This document shows positions 35,653-44,107 of a DNA stretch of 49,041 nucleotides, piece by piece. Numbering within the stretch: position 1 is the first letter of the stretch; each line of letters begins with the position of its first letter. The DNA lies in the NCBI GenBank assembly GCA_021162935.1, contig JAGGXR010000032.1:1-49041 (forward strand), given 5' to 3'. The notes beneath the pieces were generated by a model. It was not told the DNA's origin and did no database searches. It saw only the letters and a program-made list of their open reading frames with translations. The position numbers and the translations under genes were made by a program. Source of the stretch: Deltaproteobacteria bacterium. GTDB taxonomy: Bacteria > Myxococcota_A > Polyangia > HGW-17 > SLPX01.

Positions 35653-37929
35653 ATGGCGGTCAGGGCCTCTTCCTTCCGATGGCGCCTGGCCCTCGTGCTC
35701 TTTTCTTCATTGCTTGCGACGGACACGGGGGCTTTTGGTGCAACGCGTCCTTCGCTGGAGCACTTCAGGTGTCTCGGCTTTGCAGGCGCATTCGTCCAGG
35801 CAGGGCGTCTTCGTCTCGCTTCTTCGAAACTCGATCAATGTGGGGCTACGGCTTCGTCTATCCTCCACGCGGCAGTGACGGTCGTCCGCGCTGAGCTGAA
35901 AAAAGAGCAAGGTAGGACTTCCGAATCGCTCCGCATGTTGGCCCGTCTCGTGCAGGATGCGTCCGGTGACCGACTCCCCTATTCGGACCGGACCTTCATG
36001 CAGTTCATCAAACTGGATGTGGCCGATGCGCTCATCCAACAGGGCCGATCGAGGGAGGCGCAGTCTCTCCTGGATTCTTTGGTTGTGGCTCCATGGGCGG
36101 GCTGGTCCCGTGCGGCAATCATGCGTGCCAAACTCCTCGTGGCCTTGGGGCGGACAGGAGAGGCTGCCCAGGCCTTCGAAGATTTGGCCCGCCGGTATGG
36201 GGGAATGCCCATTGCAGCCTGGTATCGGTTACGGTCGGCGCGACTGTGGATTCGTCTTGGGAAGAAAGTCTGGGCCCATGGCCTGTTGACTGATGCTGCG
36301 GTCCTGGACGCCGGCAGTCGGTGGGACGGCATCATCCTGTCCCGACTGGGACGTTTGAAGCTGTCGACTTCCAGGCTTCGACGTCGATGCGACGGGTTGG
36401 CGCGTGCCTATCGTGTGAAAGAGGCCCTGAAATGCTACCGGGCCGTGGAGAAGAAGGGGCGATTGGGCAATGATGGGAGCCTGGCGATGGCCAGACTCTT
36501 CATGCTGGCAGGGGATTGTAGCAGGGCACTCGCTCTTGCCATGCGAGTTCGGAGGCGATCGGCCGGGGCTCGTGCTCTCGCGGACCGGATTCGAAGGGGA
36601 TGTCTGCGGAGGACCGGTCGGTTCGAAGATCTGGCCCGCTGGCTCCAGAAACGGGTTGGTGCCGGACGGGGAAAGCTGTCTCGTTTGGCGAACGCCGGGA
36701 GCCAGGCCGAGCGACTGGCTGCTGCCCGGGCATGGCTGGCGGTGGGCCGGTATCTCCGTGCCCTTGCCGTGCTGGCCAGACGGCCTCGGTCCGGCAGGGA
36801 ACGTTTCTTGAGGGGCTATCTCCTGGGCAGAACCGGGTCGTACGAGGAGGCTGTTTCGCAGTTGGCTGGTCTGTCTGGAGGGAGGCTCCATGGGAAAGCA
36901 GCGTATTGGAGGGCTGTTTTCCTACAGGCGGCGGCACGCAAGACGGAAGCGCAGCGGCTGTTCGCACAGGTCGCCCGGAAATGGCCGCTCGGGTACTATG
37001 GAACCTTGGCCAAGGCGCGTTTGTGGACGACGCTCGGTCCTCAGCACGGGGTCCATGCCATGGAGCAAGGCCTCATGGTGTCGTTTGTCCCGTCGGTCCA
37101 CGTCCTGCCCGCCGCTTTACGTACCCTCCTGTCCCAGAGACAGGGAGTGGCCAAATGGTATCGGATTGCATTGTGGCTTGCCCTGGTCGGACGAACCGAT
37201 GCGGCCCGCCTCCAGTTGCGATATGGGGCGATCTGTGGCGGCCTGACTGGTTTGCCGCGCCGCGTGCGTGCCATGATGACCCGGGAATTCGTGGGCGGCT
37301 GTCCCATTCGACGGATGCGTCCTGTGAGTCGCCGATTGGTGGGGAAGCTCGCTGCTTGGTTGGATGACTGGTCGCTGGTCCGTTGGTCGTGGACCGCTCA
37401 TGCCCGTTCGCTCCCGTTTCGGGAGATGGTGGAAGCCGACTCCAGACGATTCGGCATGCCAGCACCCTGGATCTGGGCGGTCATGGCGGCGGAGAGCGGA
37501 TTCGAATCCTGGGCCAGATCGCGGGTGGGGGCCGTCGGTCTCATGCAGATCATGCCGCATACGGGGCGGAGGATTGCCTCGTCGCTTGGCATGAAGCAGT
37601 ATAGTGGTCAGGATCTTTGGAAGCCCGAGACGAATATTCGGTTCGGCATCTGGTATCTGGCTCAACTCCATCGTAGTTTCAGACGCCAGTTCGTCGTGAC
37701 GCTTTGTGCATACAATGCTGGTCCCGATCAGGTTCGTCGATGGTTGCACCGAACGGGGGCACGTTCCATAGATGCATTCGTCGAAGAATTGCCCTACCGA
37801 GATACCGCGCGGTACGTGCGGCGGATTGTGACCCTTGCGCAGCAGGATCGGGCTGCAACGGGGCTGCCGGCGCCGAGGATGCTTTCCTTGAGGTTGGACC
37901 GCAAGGTGAAAAAAGATATCGATTTTTAA
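35653..37929 (+). CDS. slt: Soluble lytic murein transglycosylase
   Basis: This 758-residue periplasmic enzyme cuts peptidoglycan glycan chains with formation of anhydro ends. It has a signal peptide (RLALVLFSSLLATDTG), a long alpha-helical superhelix with TPR-like repeats (residues 40-560), and an SLT catalytic domain at about 590-720. The catalytic Glu614 is in MAAESGFES, followed by GAVGLMQIMP and CAYNAGPDQV. Its start abuts the phosphatase stop, so the two are coupled. It is longer than E. coli Slt70 because of extra superhelical repeats. Confidence 0.93.
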   Translation: MAVRASSFRWRLALVLFSSLLATDTGAFGATRPSLEHFRCLGFAGAFVQAGRLRLASSKLDQCGATASSILHAAVTVVRAELKKEQGRTSESLRMLARLVQDASGDRLPYSDRTFMQFIKLDVADALIQQGRSREAQSLLDSLVVAPWAGWSRAAIMRAKLLVALGRTGEAAQAFEDLARRYGGMPIAAWYRLRSARLWIRLGKKVWAHGLLTDAAVLDAGSRWDGIILSRLGRLKLSTSRLRRRCDGLARAYRVKEALKCYRAVEKKGRLGNDGSLAMARLFMLAGDCSRALALAMRVRRRSAGARALADRIRRGCLRRTGRFEDLARWLQKRVGAGRGKLSRLANAGSQAERLAAARAWLAVGRYLRALAVLARRPRSGRERFLRGYLLGRTGSYEEAVSQLAGLSGGRLHGKAAYWRAVFLQAAARKTEAQRLFAQVARKWPLGYYGTLAKARLWTTLGPQHGVHAMEQGLMVSFVPSVHVLPAALRTLLSQRQGVAKWYRIALWLALVGRTDAARLQLRYGAICGGLTGLPRRVRAMMTREFVGGCPIRRMRPVSRRLVGKLAAWLDDWSLVRWSWTAHARSLPFREMVEADSRRFGMPAPWIWAVMAAESGFESWARSRVGAVGLMQIMPHTGRRIASSLGMKQYSGQDLWKPETNIRFGIWYLAQLHRSFRRQFVVTLCAYNAGPDQVRRWLHRTGARSIDAFVEELPYRDTARYVRRIVTLAQQDRAATGLPAPRMLSLRLDRKVKKDIDF

Positions 37930-37960
37930 CTCCTTCATGCTGGCGAGGCTGTTTTGTGCC

Positions 37961-39544
37961 ATGAGTGAGGATCGACGCGCAGCGTCCGGAGACGTCCCAA
38001 GAGACGATCCAAGTTTGGACCCACAGCAGGATGCCGTGGTGCGGGCGCCGGTTGGTCCATTGTTGGTGGTGGCTGGCGCTGGGACGGGGAAGACGAGGGC
38101 GCTCGTGCACCGCGTGGCCGCCTTGGTGGAGGGTGGGGCGGATCCTGGTCGAATCATGCTGTGCACCTTCACCAATAGGGCCGCTCAGGATATGCTTTCC
38201 CGGGTGGAAGCGCTCATCCACATGCCCATCGACGAACTTTGGGCCGGAACGTTCCATCACATCGCCAATCGCGTCATGAGGACCTACGGCCCGAGGGCGG
38301 GAATTCCCTTGGACTATGAGATTCTGGATCGGGAGCAGGCAACGGCCCTCATGACAGGGTGTCTGGCCAGAGAGCGTCGCAAGGGCGGGCCATCTACGTC
38401 GGTCCTGTTGTCTATCTTGAGTCGTGCGGTGAGCCTTCGTCTGTCCATCGAAGAAACAGTGCTCCATACCTTTAGTCGGTTTTCTGACCGAACGGAAGAG
38501 ATCGTGGCTGCGCTGGCGTGCTATCAGCATGCCAAGGGGCGAGTGCGCGGCGTCGATTACGACGATCTTCTCTTGGGCTGGCACGCTCTGATGACGCGGG
38601 ACGCATCCCTTGCCGACGAGATCGCCCAGAGCTTTTTGCACGTCTTGGTGGACGAGTACCAGGACGTCAGTCCGATCCAGGCGGAACTGGTGGACTTGGT
38701 TGCGACCCGTGGTCACGGCAGCATCACGGTGGTTGGTGATGACGCCCAGTCCATTTATGGGTTTCGCGGGGCGTCGGTGGATGTGATGTTGGACTTTCCA
38801 AAACGATACCCGGATGCGGAGGTTCTGCGTTTGGAGACGAACTATCGGTCCACTCCACAGATTCTGGCCTTAGCCAATCGATCCATGGAGGGGAATCAGC
38901 GCCGTATTCCGAAGACGCTGTCGGCAGTTCGAGACGGCGGACGCTCTCCTGTCGTGGTGCGCCTGGACGACCCGAGCGCCCAGGCACGCTTCGTGTGCCA
39001 GCGGGTCATGGAACTGCATCGGACAGGAGGCTTGGCGCTTCGGGATATGGCAGTTCTGTACCGATTCCGCGCCCACAAGCAGGAACTCGAAATGGAACTG
39101 GAGCGTCGTGGGCTTCCTTTCATGATTGTGGAGCGGCTCCCAGGCGGTTTTGAGCCACCGGTCGGAGGGATCGGGACGGATGCCCCGGACGGGATGAGTC
39201 GGCCGGCTCAGGGCGCCCAGAGTCGTCTGGTGCTGTCCACGATCCATCAGGCAAAGGGATTGGAATGGAAGGTCGTGTTCATCTTGTGGCTGAGCGAAGG
39301 GGCGTTTCCGTCCGTTCCCACGCTCACGAGCGTTCAATCGGAAGAAGAGGAACGCCGCGTTTTTCACGTGGCGGTCACGCGCGCCAAGGATGAGGTATAT
39401 TTGTGCTATCCATCGACTTCCGTCCTTGCATCGGGTGAACGACGATCGCTTCGGATTTCACGTTTTCTCACCGAGTTGCAACCAGGTGCTCCCTACGAGA
39501 CATGGCAGGTCCTTCCAACCGATTCGGTCCCCGACCGTCGATAG
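37961..39544 (+). CDS. UvrD/Rep-family DNA helicase lacking most of the 2B domain
   Basis: This protein is a superfamily 1 helicase of 527 residues, about 200 shorter than PcrA or UvrD. The motifs run: Q motif DPQQDAVV, Walker A AGAGTGKT (38-45), Ia CTFTNRAA, Walker B VDEYQDVSP, III GDDAQSIYGFRG, IV ETNYRST, V STIHQAKGLEWK, and VI VAVTRAKDEVYL. The 2B insertion, normally between motifs IV and V, is replaced by a short stretch (VERLPGGFEPPVGG). I preferred the ATG at 37961 with GCGAGG upstream; one at 37937 has no ribosome site. The 2B domain is regulatory in Rep, so activity is still plausible. It is 31 bp after slt. Confidence 0.9.
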   Translation: MSEDRRAASGDVPRDDPSLDPQQDAVVRAPVGPLLVVAGAGTGKTRALVHRVAALVEGGADPGRIMLCTFTNRAAQDMLSRVEALIHMPIDELWAGTFHHIANRVMRTYGPRAGIPLDYEILDREQATALMTGCLARERRKGGPSTSVLLSILSRAVSLRLSIEETVLHTFSRFSDRTEEIVAALACYQHAKGRVRGVDYDDLLLGWHALMTRDASLADEIAQSFLHVLVDEYQDVSPIQAELVDLVATRGHGSITVVGDDAQSIYGFRGASVDVMLDFPKRYPDAEVLRLETNYRSTPQILALANRSMEGNQRRIPKTLSAVRDGGRSPVVVRLDDPSAQARFVCQRVMELHRTGGLALRDMAVLYRFRAHKQELEMELERRGLPFMIVERLPGGFEPPVGGIGTDAPDGMSRPAQGAQSRLVLSTIHQAKGLEWKVVFILWLSEGAFPSVPTLTSVQSEEEERRVFHVAVTRAKDEVYLCYPSTSVLASGERRSLRISRFLTELQPGAPYETWQVLPTDSVPDRR

Positions 39545-39581
39545 GTGGATGTCCCCCGTAGAGGCAAGTTATTTTGGGGTC

Positions 39582-39959
39582 TCAGGAGAGCCCTAGCAGC
39601 GCCTTCACCGTCTCGATGACCTGGGGGGCGCGGATGGGCTTTGTGATGTAGGCGTTCGCCCCCAGGGCGAGCGCGCGCTTGCGGTCTTCTTCGCCGCCTT
39701 CGGTCGTGATGATGACGATGGGCAGTCCCTGGTAGCGGTCATCGTTCCGAACGCGCTTGACGAGTTTCAACCCATCCATGATGGGCATGTTGATGTCGGT
39801 CAGGATGATGTCGAACTGATTCGACGCAAGCTGTTTGAGGGCGTCCAGCCCGTCATTGGCCTGGGCCACGTGGAGACCACGGATCCTCGCCAGGGCCAAG
39901 GCCAAGAGCTGCCGCATGGTTGGGCTGTCTTCCACGATGAGTGCTTGAAGTTCACGCAT
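39582..39959 (-). CDS. CheY-like response regulator
   Basis: This single-domain receiver has 125 residues. Phospho-Asp55 is in LTDINMPIMDG, the acidic pair in VEDSPTMR (Glu10 and Asp11), Thr85 in VIITTEGG and Lys107 in YITKPI. There is no output domain, so it must act by protein contact. The ATG at 39959 follows GGAAGAG, and its first bases overlap the upstream GAF gene by eight. No histidine kinase is adjacent, and the pair may serve a chemotaxis-like or motility system elsewhere. Confidence 0.95.
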   Translation of the reverse strand: MRELQALIVEDSPTMRQLLALALARIRGLHVAQANDGLDALKQLASNQFDIILTDINMPIMDGLKLVKRVRNDDRYQGLPIVIITTEGGEEDRKRALALGANAYITKPIRAPQVIETVKALLGLS

Positions 39960-40791
39960 GATTCTCTTCCAGCATCCTTCGGTAGGCGTCGATCGGTTGA
40001 AACTGGTCGGGTTTTTTGCCCAGGACAAAGGTGGATTCGAGGACTCCTGCGGCATTGTCCGTCAGGAGGCCGAAGAGGTCCAGGTCCAGTTGGACGATTT
40101 CGGTTTTTTGTTGGAGGAAGGAGAAGATGGCCACTAGGCCGCGAATTTCTTGGCCGAGTCTGAGGGGAACGCACACCACTGGTTCCGATTCCGTGGGCGC
40201 ACCTAGGCTGGTATCACGAACAGCCGGCTGCCCGGTCGAGACGGCATCCGCCACCAAGGCATTGTCCGTGGTGAGGACGGGCAGGTCCCGTGGTTCGGCA
40301 CCGTGGGCCGCCAGGGGCGAAAAAGAGGGACTGCTTCCATCGGCCAGGAAGATACCGAACCGACCCGCCCCGACGAAGTTGAGAAGGATTTCGATGACGA
40401 CTTGGGTCGCTGTTGGAAAATCCATGGTCGAGTGGAGTTGATACGAGGCGACGAACAGGTTCGCCATTTTCTCGTTCTCTTCTTCTATCGACTGGTACCG
40501 TTCCTTGTAACGAGCCGAGTCCTGTAGGATGGCCTCGTACCGCCGTCTGAGCGTTTCATGTTCCTTCTTGAGACTTTCAAGGATGCGTTGGAGTTTTTCC
40601 GCCGAGGTGTCCGGAGGGACGGATTGCCTGGCTGACTGCAGTTCGTCTTCCAGTTGGACGACGCGCATTTTGAGGCGTTCGTTTTCCGCAAGCAGTTCCT
40701 CGATGAACTGCTCCCCCTTGCGAAAGACTTGGCGGATGGTTCCTGCCTTTTCGTCGATGGGCGTTTCCTGGTTTTCGTCAGCGTCGTGCAC
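39952..40791 (-). CDS. Coiled-coil protein with GAF domain
   Basis: This 279-residue cytoplasmic protein has a coiled coil at about 20-110 (EELLAENERLKMRVVQLEDEL, cut short here), then a GAF-like domain at about 125-265 (VGAGRFGIFLADGS, VVCVPLRLGQEIRGLVAIFSF). GAF domains bind small ligands or sense redox. No kinase or cyclase part follows. I chose the GTG at 40791, which has AAGGAC eleven bases upstream; the open frame runs further up but without a start site. It overlaps the response-regulator gene by eight bases, so the two are probably partners. Confidence 0.85.
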   Translation of the reverse strand: MHDADENQETPIDEKAGTIRQVFRKGEQFIEELLAENERLKMRVVQLEDELQSARQSVPPDTSAEKLQRILESLKKEHETLRRRYEAILQDSARYKERYQSIEEENEKMANLFVASYQLHSTMDFPTATQVVIEILLNFVGAGRFGIFLADGSSPSFSPLAAHGAEPRDLPVLTTDNALVADAVSTGQPAVRDTSLGAPTESEPVVCVPLRLGQEIRGLVAIFSFLQQKTEIVQLDLDLFGLLTDNAAGVLESTFVLGKKPDQFQPIDAYRRMLEENHA

Positions 40792-40947
40792 CTGTTCGTT
40801 CGTCCTTCTTTGTCGTTTTGCGTCGGTCGTGCGGTCGGGGCCAAAGCCAAAATGCTGATCAGCGAGCAAGAAAAAGCCCTGCCTTCCACCTATTTTTGCC
40901 TTCACGAGAGATATCACAGGGAGGAACAAATGCAAGAACGTCGTGCG

Positions 40948-42165
40948 CTACAACGGAGGTAGGACCCGCATGAGTCGGTGCCGTCCTTCCACCAGAACGG
41001 AGCCGTCGAAGAGCATGTCTGCGGGCCCCTTTCCCGCGTCAGAGATTCGGGCTCGCCAGATTGGTCGCAGACCAGCGTTGAGGACGAGGACGTCGTGGCC
41101 GGCCACGACGAGAATCGTCCCCGAGCGGCCGCGACTCATCCAGGCGTGCGCAAACGTCGGGCCGAGTTGGGCCCGTGCGGACCAGGTGCCCGAAGGAGAA
41201 GCGGCGATGATCCCGCCCTGCGCCGTGGAGACGAGGATTTTTCCGGAAAGGTCTGTGAACGGGGCCGAGCGACCTGCTGTGGGTCCGACGAGTCCCCATT
41301 GGATTCGGCCGGAAGCCGTGACTTTGATGAGGATACTGAAGGTTCCGTGCATGGCGGATCGATGGCGGATGACCTTGAGGAGAGAGGGATGGATTTTTTT
41401 GAGGACTATCGACGATGTGAACATATAAAGAGTTCCGTCGGGCATCAGAACGGGGCTGTGGAGCAACGCCGTGTCAATGAGATGCACCTTCCACTTGAGG
41501 GTCCCGTCCTGTCTGACCGCGTACAGGGTACCGTTGTGGGTGCCGAAATAGATGACTCCTCCCGGACCCACGATGGGGCGGGTGCTGGGCAGGGCCTTGG
41601 TGCAGTACTTCCAGCGCCTGAACCCTGTTGCACTTATTGCATGGAGACAATGATCCCGGACACCCACATACAAAGTGCCCGAGAGGGAGACTGAGGGAGG
41701 CGTGCTTATCTTCTTGGGCAGCCGGAGACGCCACTTGACATGGCCTGTTCGGGTCATGGATTCCATCCACGTACCGGTGGCCAGGAATAGGGTGCCGTCC
41801 GCAGCCATGACCGGAGGCCAGATTTCCGAATGGGAGGAGATGACGTGTATCCACACATTCTTCCCTCGCATCGATAATGCTCCGAGAGCAGCCCTTCTGG
41901 TCGAGGCGCAGACGTAGATTCTGTTGCCGTTCGACAGGAATCTGCCCCAGGGATTCGGTCTGGAAAGCCCAGACCAGGACCAGGACATGGAGCCGCGAGG
42001 GACGTTGTCCAGGCGCATGACATTTGTCGGGTGCGGTTCGTTCTGGGTTGTGATTTCTCCGACCGCATTTGCCGGAAGGGGGCGTACGAGCCAGGACAAA
42101 GCGACCCCAATCGAGAGGGCTGCCTTTGGAAGCAGTTTTCTGGCCAAGCGGTTTTTTCTTTCCAT
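40948..42165 (-). CDS. Exported PQQ-type beta-propeller protein
   Basis: This 405-residue protein has a signal peptide (AALSIGVALSWLVRPLPANA, cut after ANA) and then repeated propeller strands of the type DGTLFLATG, SGTLYVGVRD, GTLYAVRQDGTLKWKV, DGTLYMFTSS and SGKILVSTAQ. These fit PQQ-like repeats, as in BamB and quinoprotein dehydrogenases. No catalytic or PQQ-binding residues can be asserted, so a scaffold or binding role is as likely. I chose the ATG at 42165 since GAGG lies six bases before it and the signal peptide follows. A 248-bp gap separates it from divergent mtaB. Confidence 0.85.
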   Translation of the reverse strand: MERKNRLARKLLPKAALSIGVALSWLVRPLPANAVGEITTQNEPHPTNVMRLDNVPRGSMSWSWSGLSRPNPWGRFLSNGNRIYVCASTRRAALGALSMRGKNVWIHVISSHSEIWPPVMAADGTLFLATGTWMESMTRTGHVKWRLRLPKKISTPPSVSLSGTLYVGVRDHCLHAISATGFRRWKYCTKALPSTRPIVGPGGVIYFGTHNGTLYAVRQDGTLKWKVHLIDTALLHSPVLMPDGTLYMFTSSIVLKKIHPSLLKVIRHRSAMHGTFSILIKVTASGRIQWGLVGPTAGRSAPFTDLSGKILVSTAQGGIIAASPSGTWSARAQLGPTFAHAWMSRGRSGTILVVAGHDVLVLNAGLRPIWRARISDAGKGPADMLFDGSVLVEGRHRLMRVLPPL

Positions 42166-42413
42166 CCGTGCCTCGATCCGAGCGTTTTGCCGGGTGCTCT
42201 TTCGGCAGCCCCTGTGGCGCTTCGCTTTTCCTTTGCAGTATCGACAGTGACTGCTATTTGTCAACTTGGGACGGGGCGTAAAGAGGTGGAGAATGTCGGT
42301 CACCCTGTTCAAGGATGGCTGGAGAGATGTTTGAAAAATGATGAAAAAACAATCGCTTATTGACGCTTATTCATGCTGTTTCGATGTTGTTTGTATTGAA
42401 TGGATTTCCCTCG

Positions 42414-43814
42414 ATGCCTGAACAAAACGCCAGGAGCACAGACGCGGCTGTCAAGGATGCTCCTTCGGATGGGACGGGTGGGCCCCAGCCAAGTTTCAGT
42501 ATCACGACTCTGGGTTGTCGGGCTAATCAGTCTGATTCGACCCAGGTGGCGGCTCTGCTGCGTCGTGCTGGATTCGAACAGAGATCATGGGGAGACCCGG
42601 TGGACGTGACCGTGGTCAACACCTGCACCGTGACGGGGGTCGCGGACCGTCAGTCACGGCAGGCCCTGTATCGGGCCCGGCGTGCGAGTCCCCATGGTGT
42701 GGTGGTCGTGGTTGGCTGTTGGGCGCGGCTGCAGGGAGCGACTTGGGAAGGCCTTGAAGGGGTAGTCGTGGCTTCTGGCGCGACGCCTCAGCGCATGGCG
42801 TTCGAGGTCCTGGCTGCAATCGGAGGTGGCGTCGAGCCAGATGCCGCACTGATGGATATCCGTCCGACGTCGATTCAGGGTCCGCTTCCCAGCGCTCGGG
42901 TTCCCCTTCGAATCCAGGATGGGTGTGATCAGAACTGTGCCTACTGTGCCGTACGATTGGCCAGGCCGAAACCTGTGAGTATGCCGTCGGATGTGGTGTT
43001 GGCGTCTTTAGAAGACTTGGGGGAAAAGGGCACCCAGGAGGTGGTTCTGACTGGTATCAACCTGGGGGCCTGGGGCAGGGAGCAAGCGGTTACCTCGGGT
43101 CCTTCGGATCTCGCCGGCCTGCTTGAACTCATTGCCGAACGGACAGACCTGCCGAGGATACGGATCAGTTCCATCGAACCCTTCGACGTATCCGATCGGC
43201 TCCTTGGAGTCATGGCGGAGCATGGTGACCGGGTTTGCGCACACCTCCATATGCCGCTCCAGAGCGGGTCGGACCAGGTCCTGCGGTTGATGAGGCGGCC
43301 CTATCGCGCCGAGGACTATCGTCTCGTGGTCCATCGGGCTCGGGAACTCATGCCCGACGTGTGTTTGGGCGCCGACGTGATTGCCGGGTTGCCGGGAGCG
43401 GGAGATGAAGCATTCGAATCCACGGCTCGCATGATAGAGGAGTTGCCCCTTTCGTATCTGCACGTTTTTCCTTTTTCCGCCAGGCCGGGCACGGATGCTG
43501 CGGATCTTGCGCCACATGTGGATATCCACGTGGCCAAGGATCGCGCAGCGCGGCTTCGAACCCTGTCGAAAAAGAAGCGTCTTGCCTTCTACGAATCGCA
43601 GGTCGGTCGGGTGCGGGATGTGGCCATGGAGGGACGGTTATGCCGCGAGACGAGACTTCCCGTTGGGATGACGGACAATTTCATTCCAGTCCGCGTACGG
43701 CAGGCGGTAGCCCCAACTGGGAGAAAATGCGTTGAAATCGTCGAGGTGCGGGACGACCTGGTGTTTGGTGTGCTTCGCCCCGACCACAGGAACGTCCAGT
43801 TGGAATCTCGATGA
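42414..43814 (+). CDS. mtaB: tRNA t6A37 methylthiotransferase
   Basis: MtaB converts t6A to ms2t6A at position 37 of tRNAs that read ANN codons, using two iron-sulphur clusters. The 466-residue protein has the N-terminal UPF0004 cysteines (TTLGCRANQSDS, NTCTVTG, VVGCWAR), the radical-SAM cluster in QDGCDQNCAYC, and a C-terminal domain near FIPVRVRQ. The spacing and LARPKP after the cluster fit MtaB rather than MiaB or RimO. The ATG at 42414 has only a weak ribosome site; no better start is in the frame. Confidence 0.93.
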   Translation: MPEQNARSTDAAVKDAPSDGTGGPQPSFSITTLGCRANQSDSTQVAALLRRAGFEQRSWGDPVDVTVVNTCTVTGVADRQSRQALYRARRASPHGVVVVVGCWARLQGATWEGLEGVVVASGATPQRMAFEVLAAIGGGVEPDAALMDIRPTSIQGPLPSARVPLRIQDGCDQNCAYCAVRLARPKPVSMPSDVVLASLEDLGEKGTQEVVLTGINLGAWGREQAVTSGPSDLAGLLELIAERTDLPRIRISSIEPFDVSDRLLGVMAEHGDRVCAHLHMPLQSGSDQVLRLMRRPYRAEDYRLVVHRARELMPDVCLGADVIAGLPGAGDEAFESTARMIEELPLSYLHVFPFSARPGTDAADLAPHVDIHVAKDRAARLRTLSKKKRLAFYESQVGRVRDVAMEGRLCRETRLPVGMTDNFIPVRVRQAVAPTGRKCVEIVEVRDDLVFGVLRPDHRNVQLESR

Positions 43815-44107
43815 TCCCCTTGGGAGGTACGCCGCGTTAGAGCCTCGTCCGGGACGAACGAGTTCGACGGATCCTGAATCCTGACAGGGTTACTGCTTCC
43901 CAGTGGCCAGCTCATAGCATTTGGTCGTGGTCGTGAACGGCACCGCACGGACAGAAAAGAGCCAGGCTCTAGGTCGGCCAGGCAGTACACGAGACATGAC
44001 TGCCCAGAGCAGCGTTTGCGGGTTGACAGGCCCGCCATCTGGTCTGAAGGTAGAAGAAGGGGACGTGCCCCTGGTTCGAAAACCTGTCACGCAACCAAGG
44101 ATGCATC

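Noticed and set aside
37117-38716. Two long minus-strand open frames opposite slt and the helicase
   Set aside because: They are antisense shadows of well-supported genes and show no ribosome sites or recognisable domains.
43815-44107. Minus-strand frame of 66 codons before the lipoprotein gene
   Set aside because: It resembles no family I know and has no ribosome site; I see nothing else supportable in this 293-bp gap.
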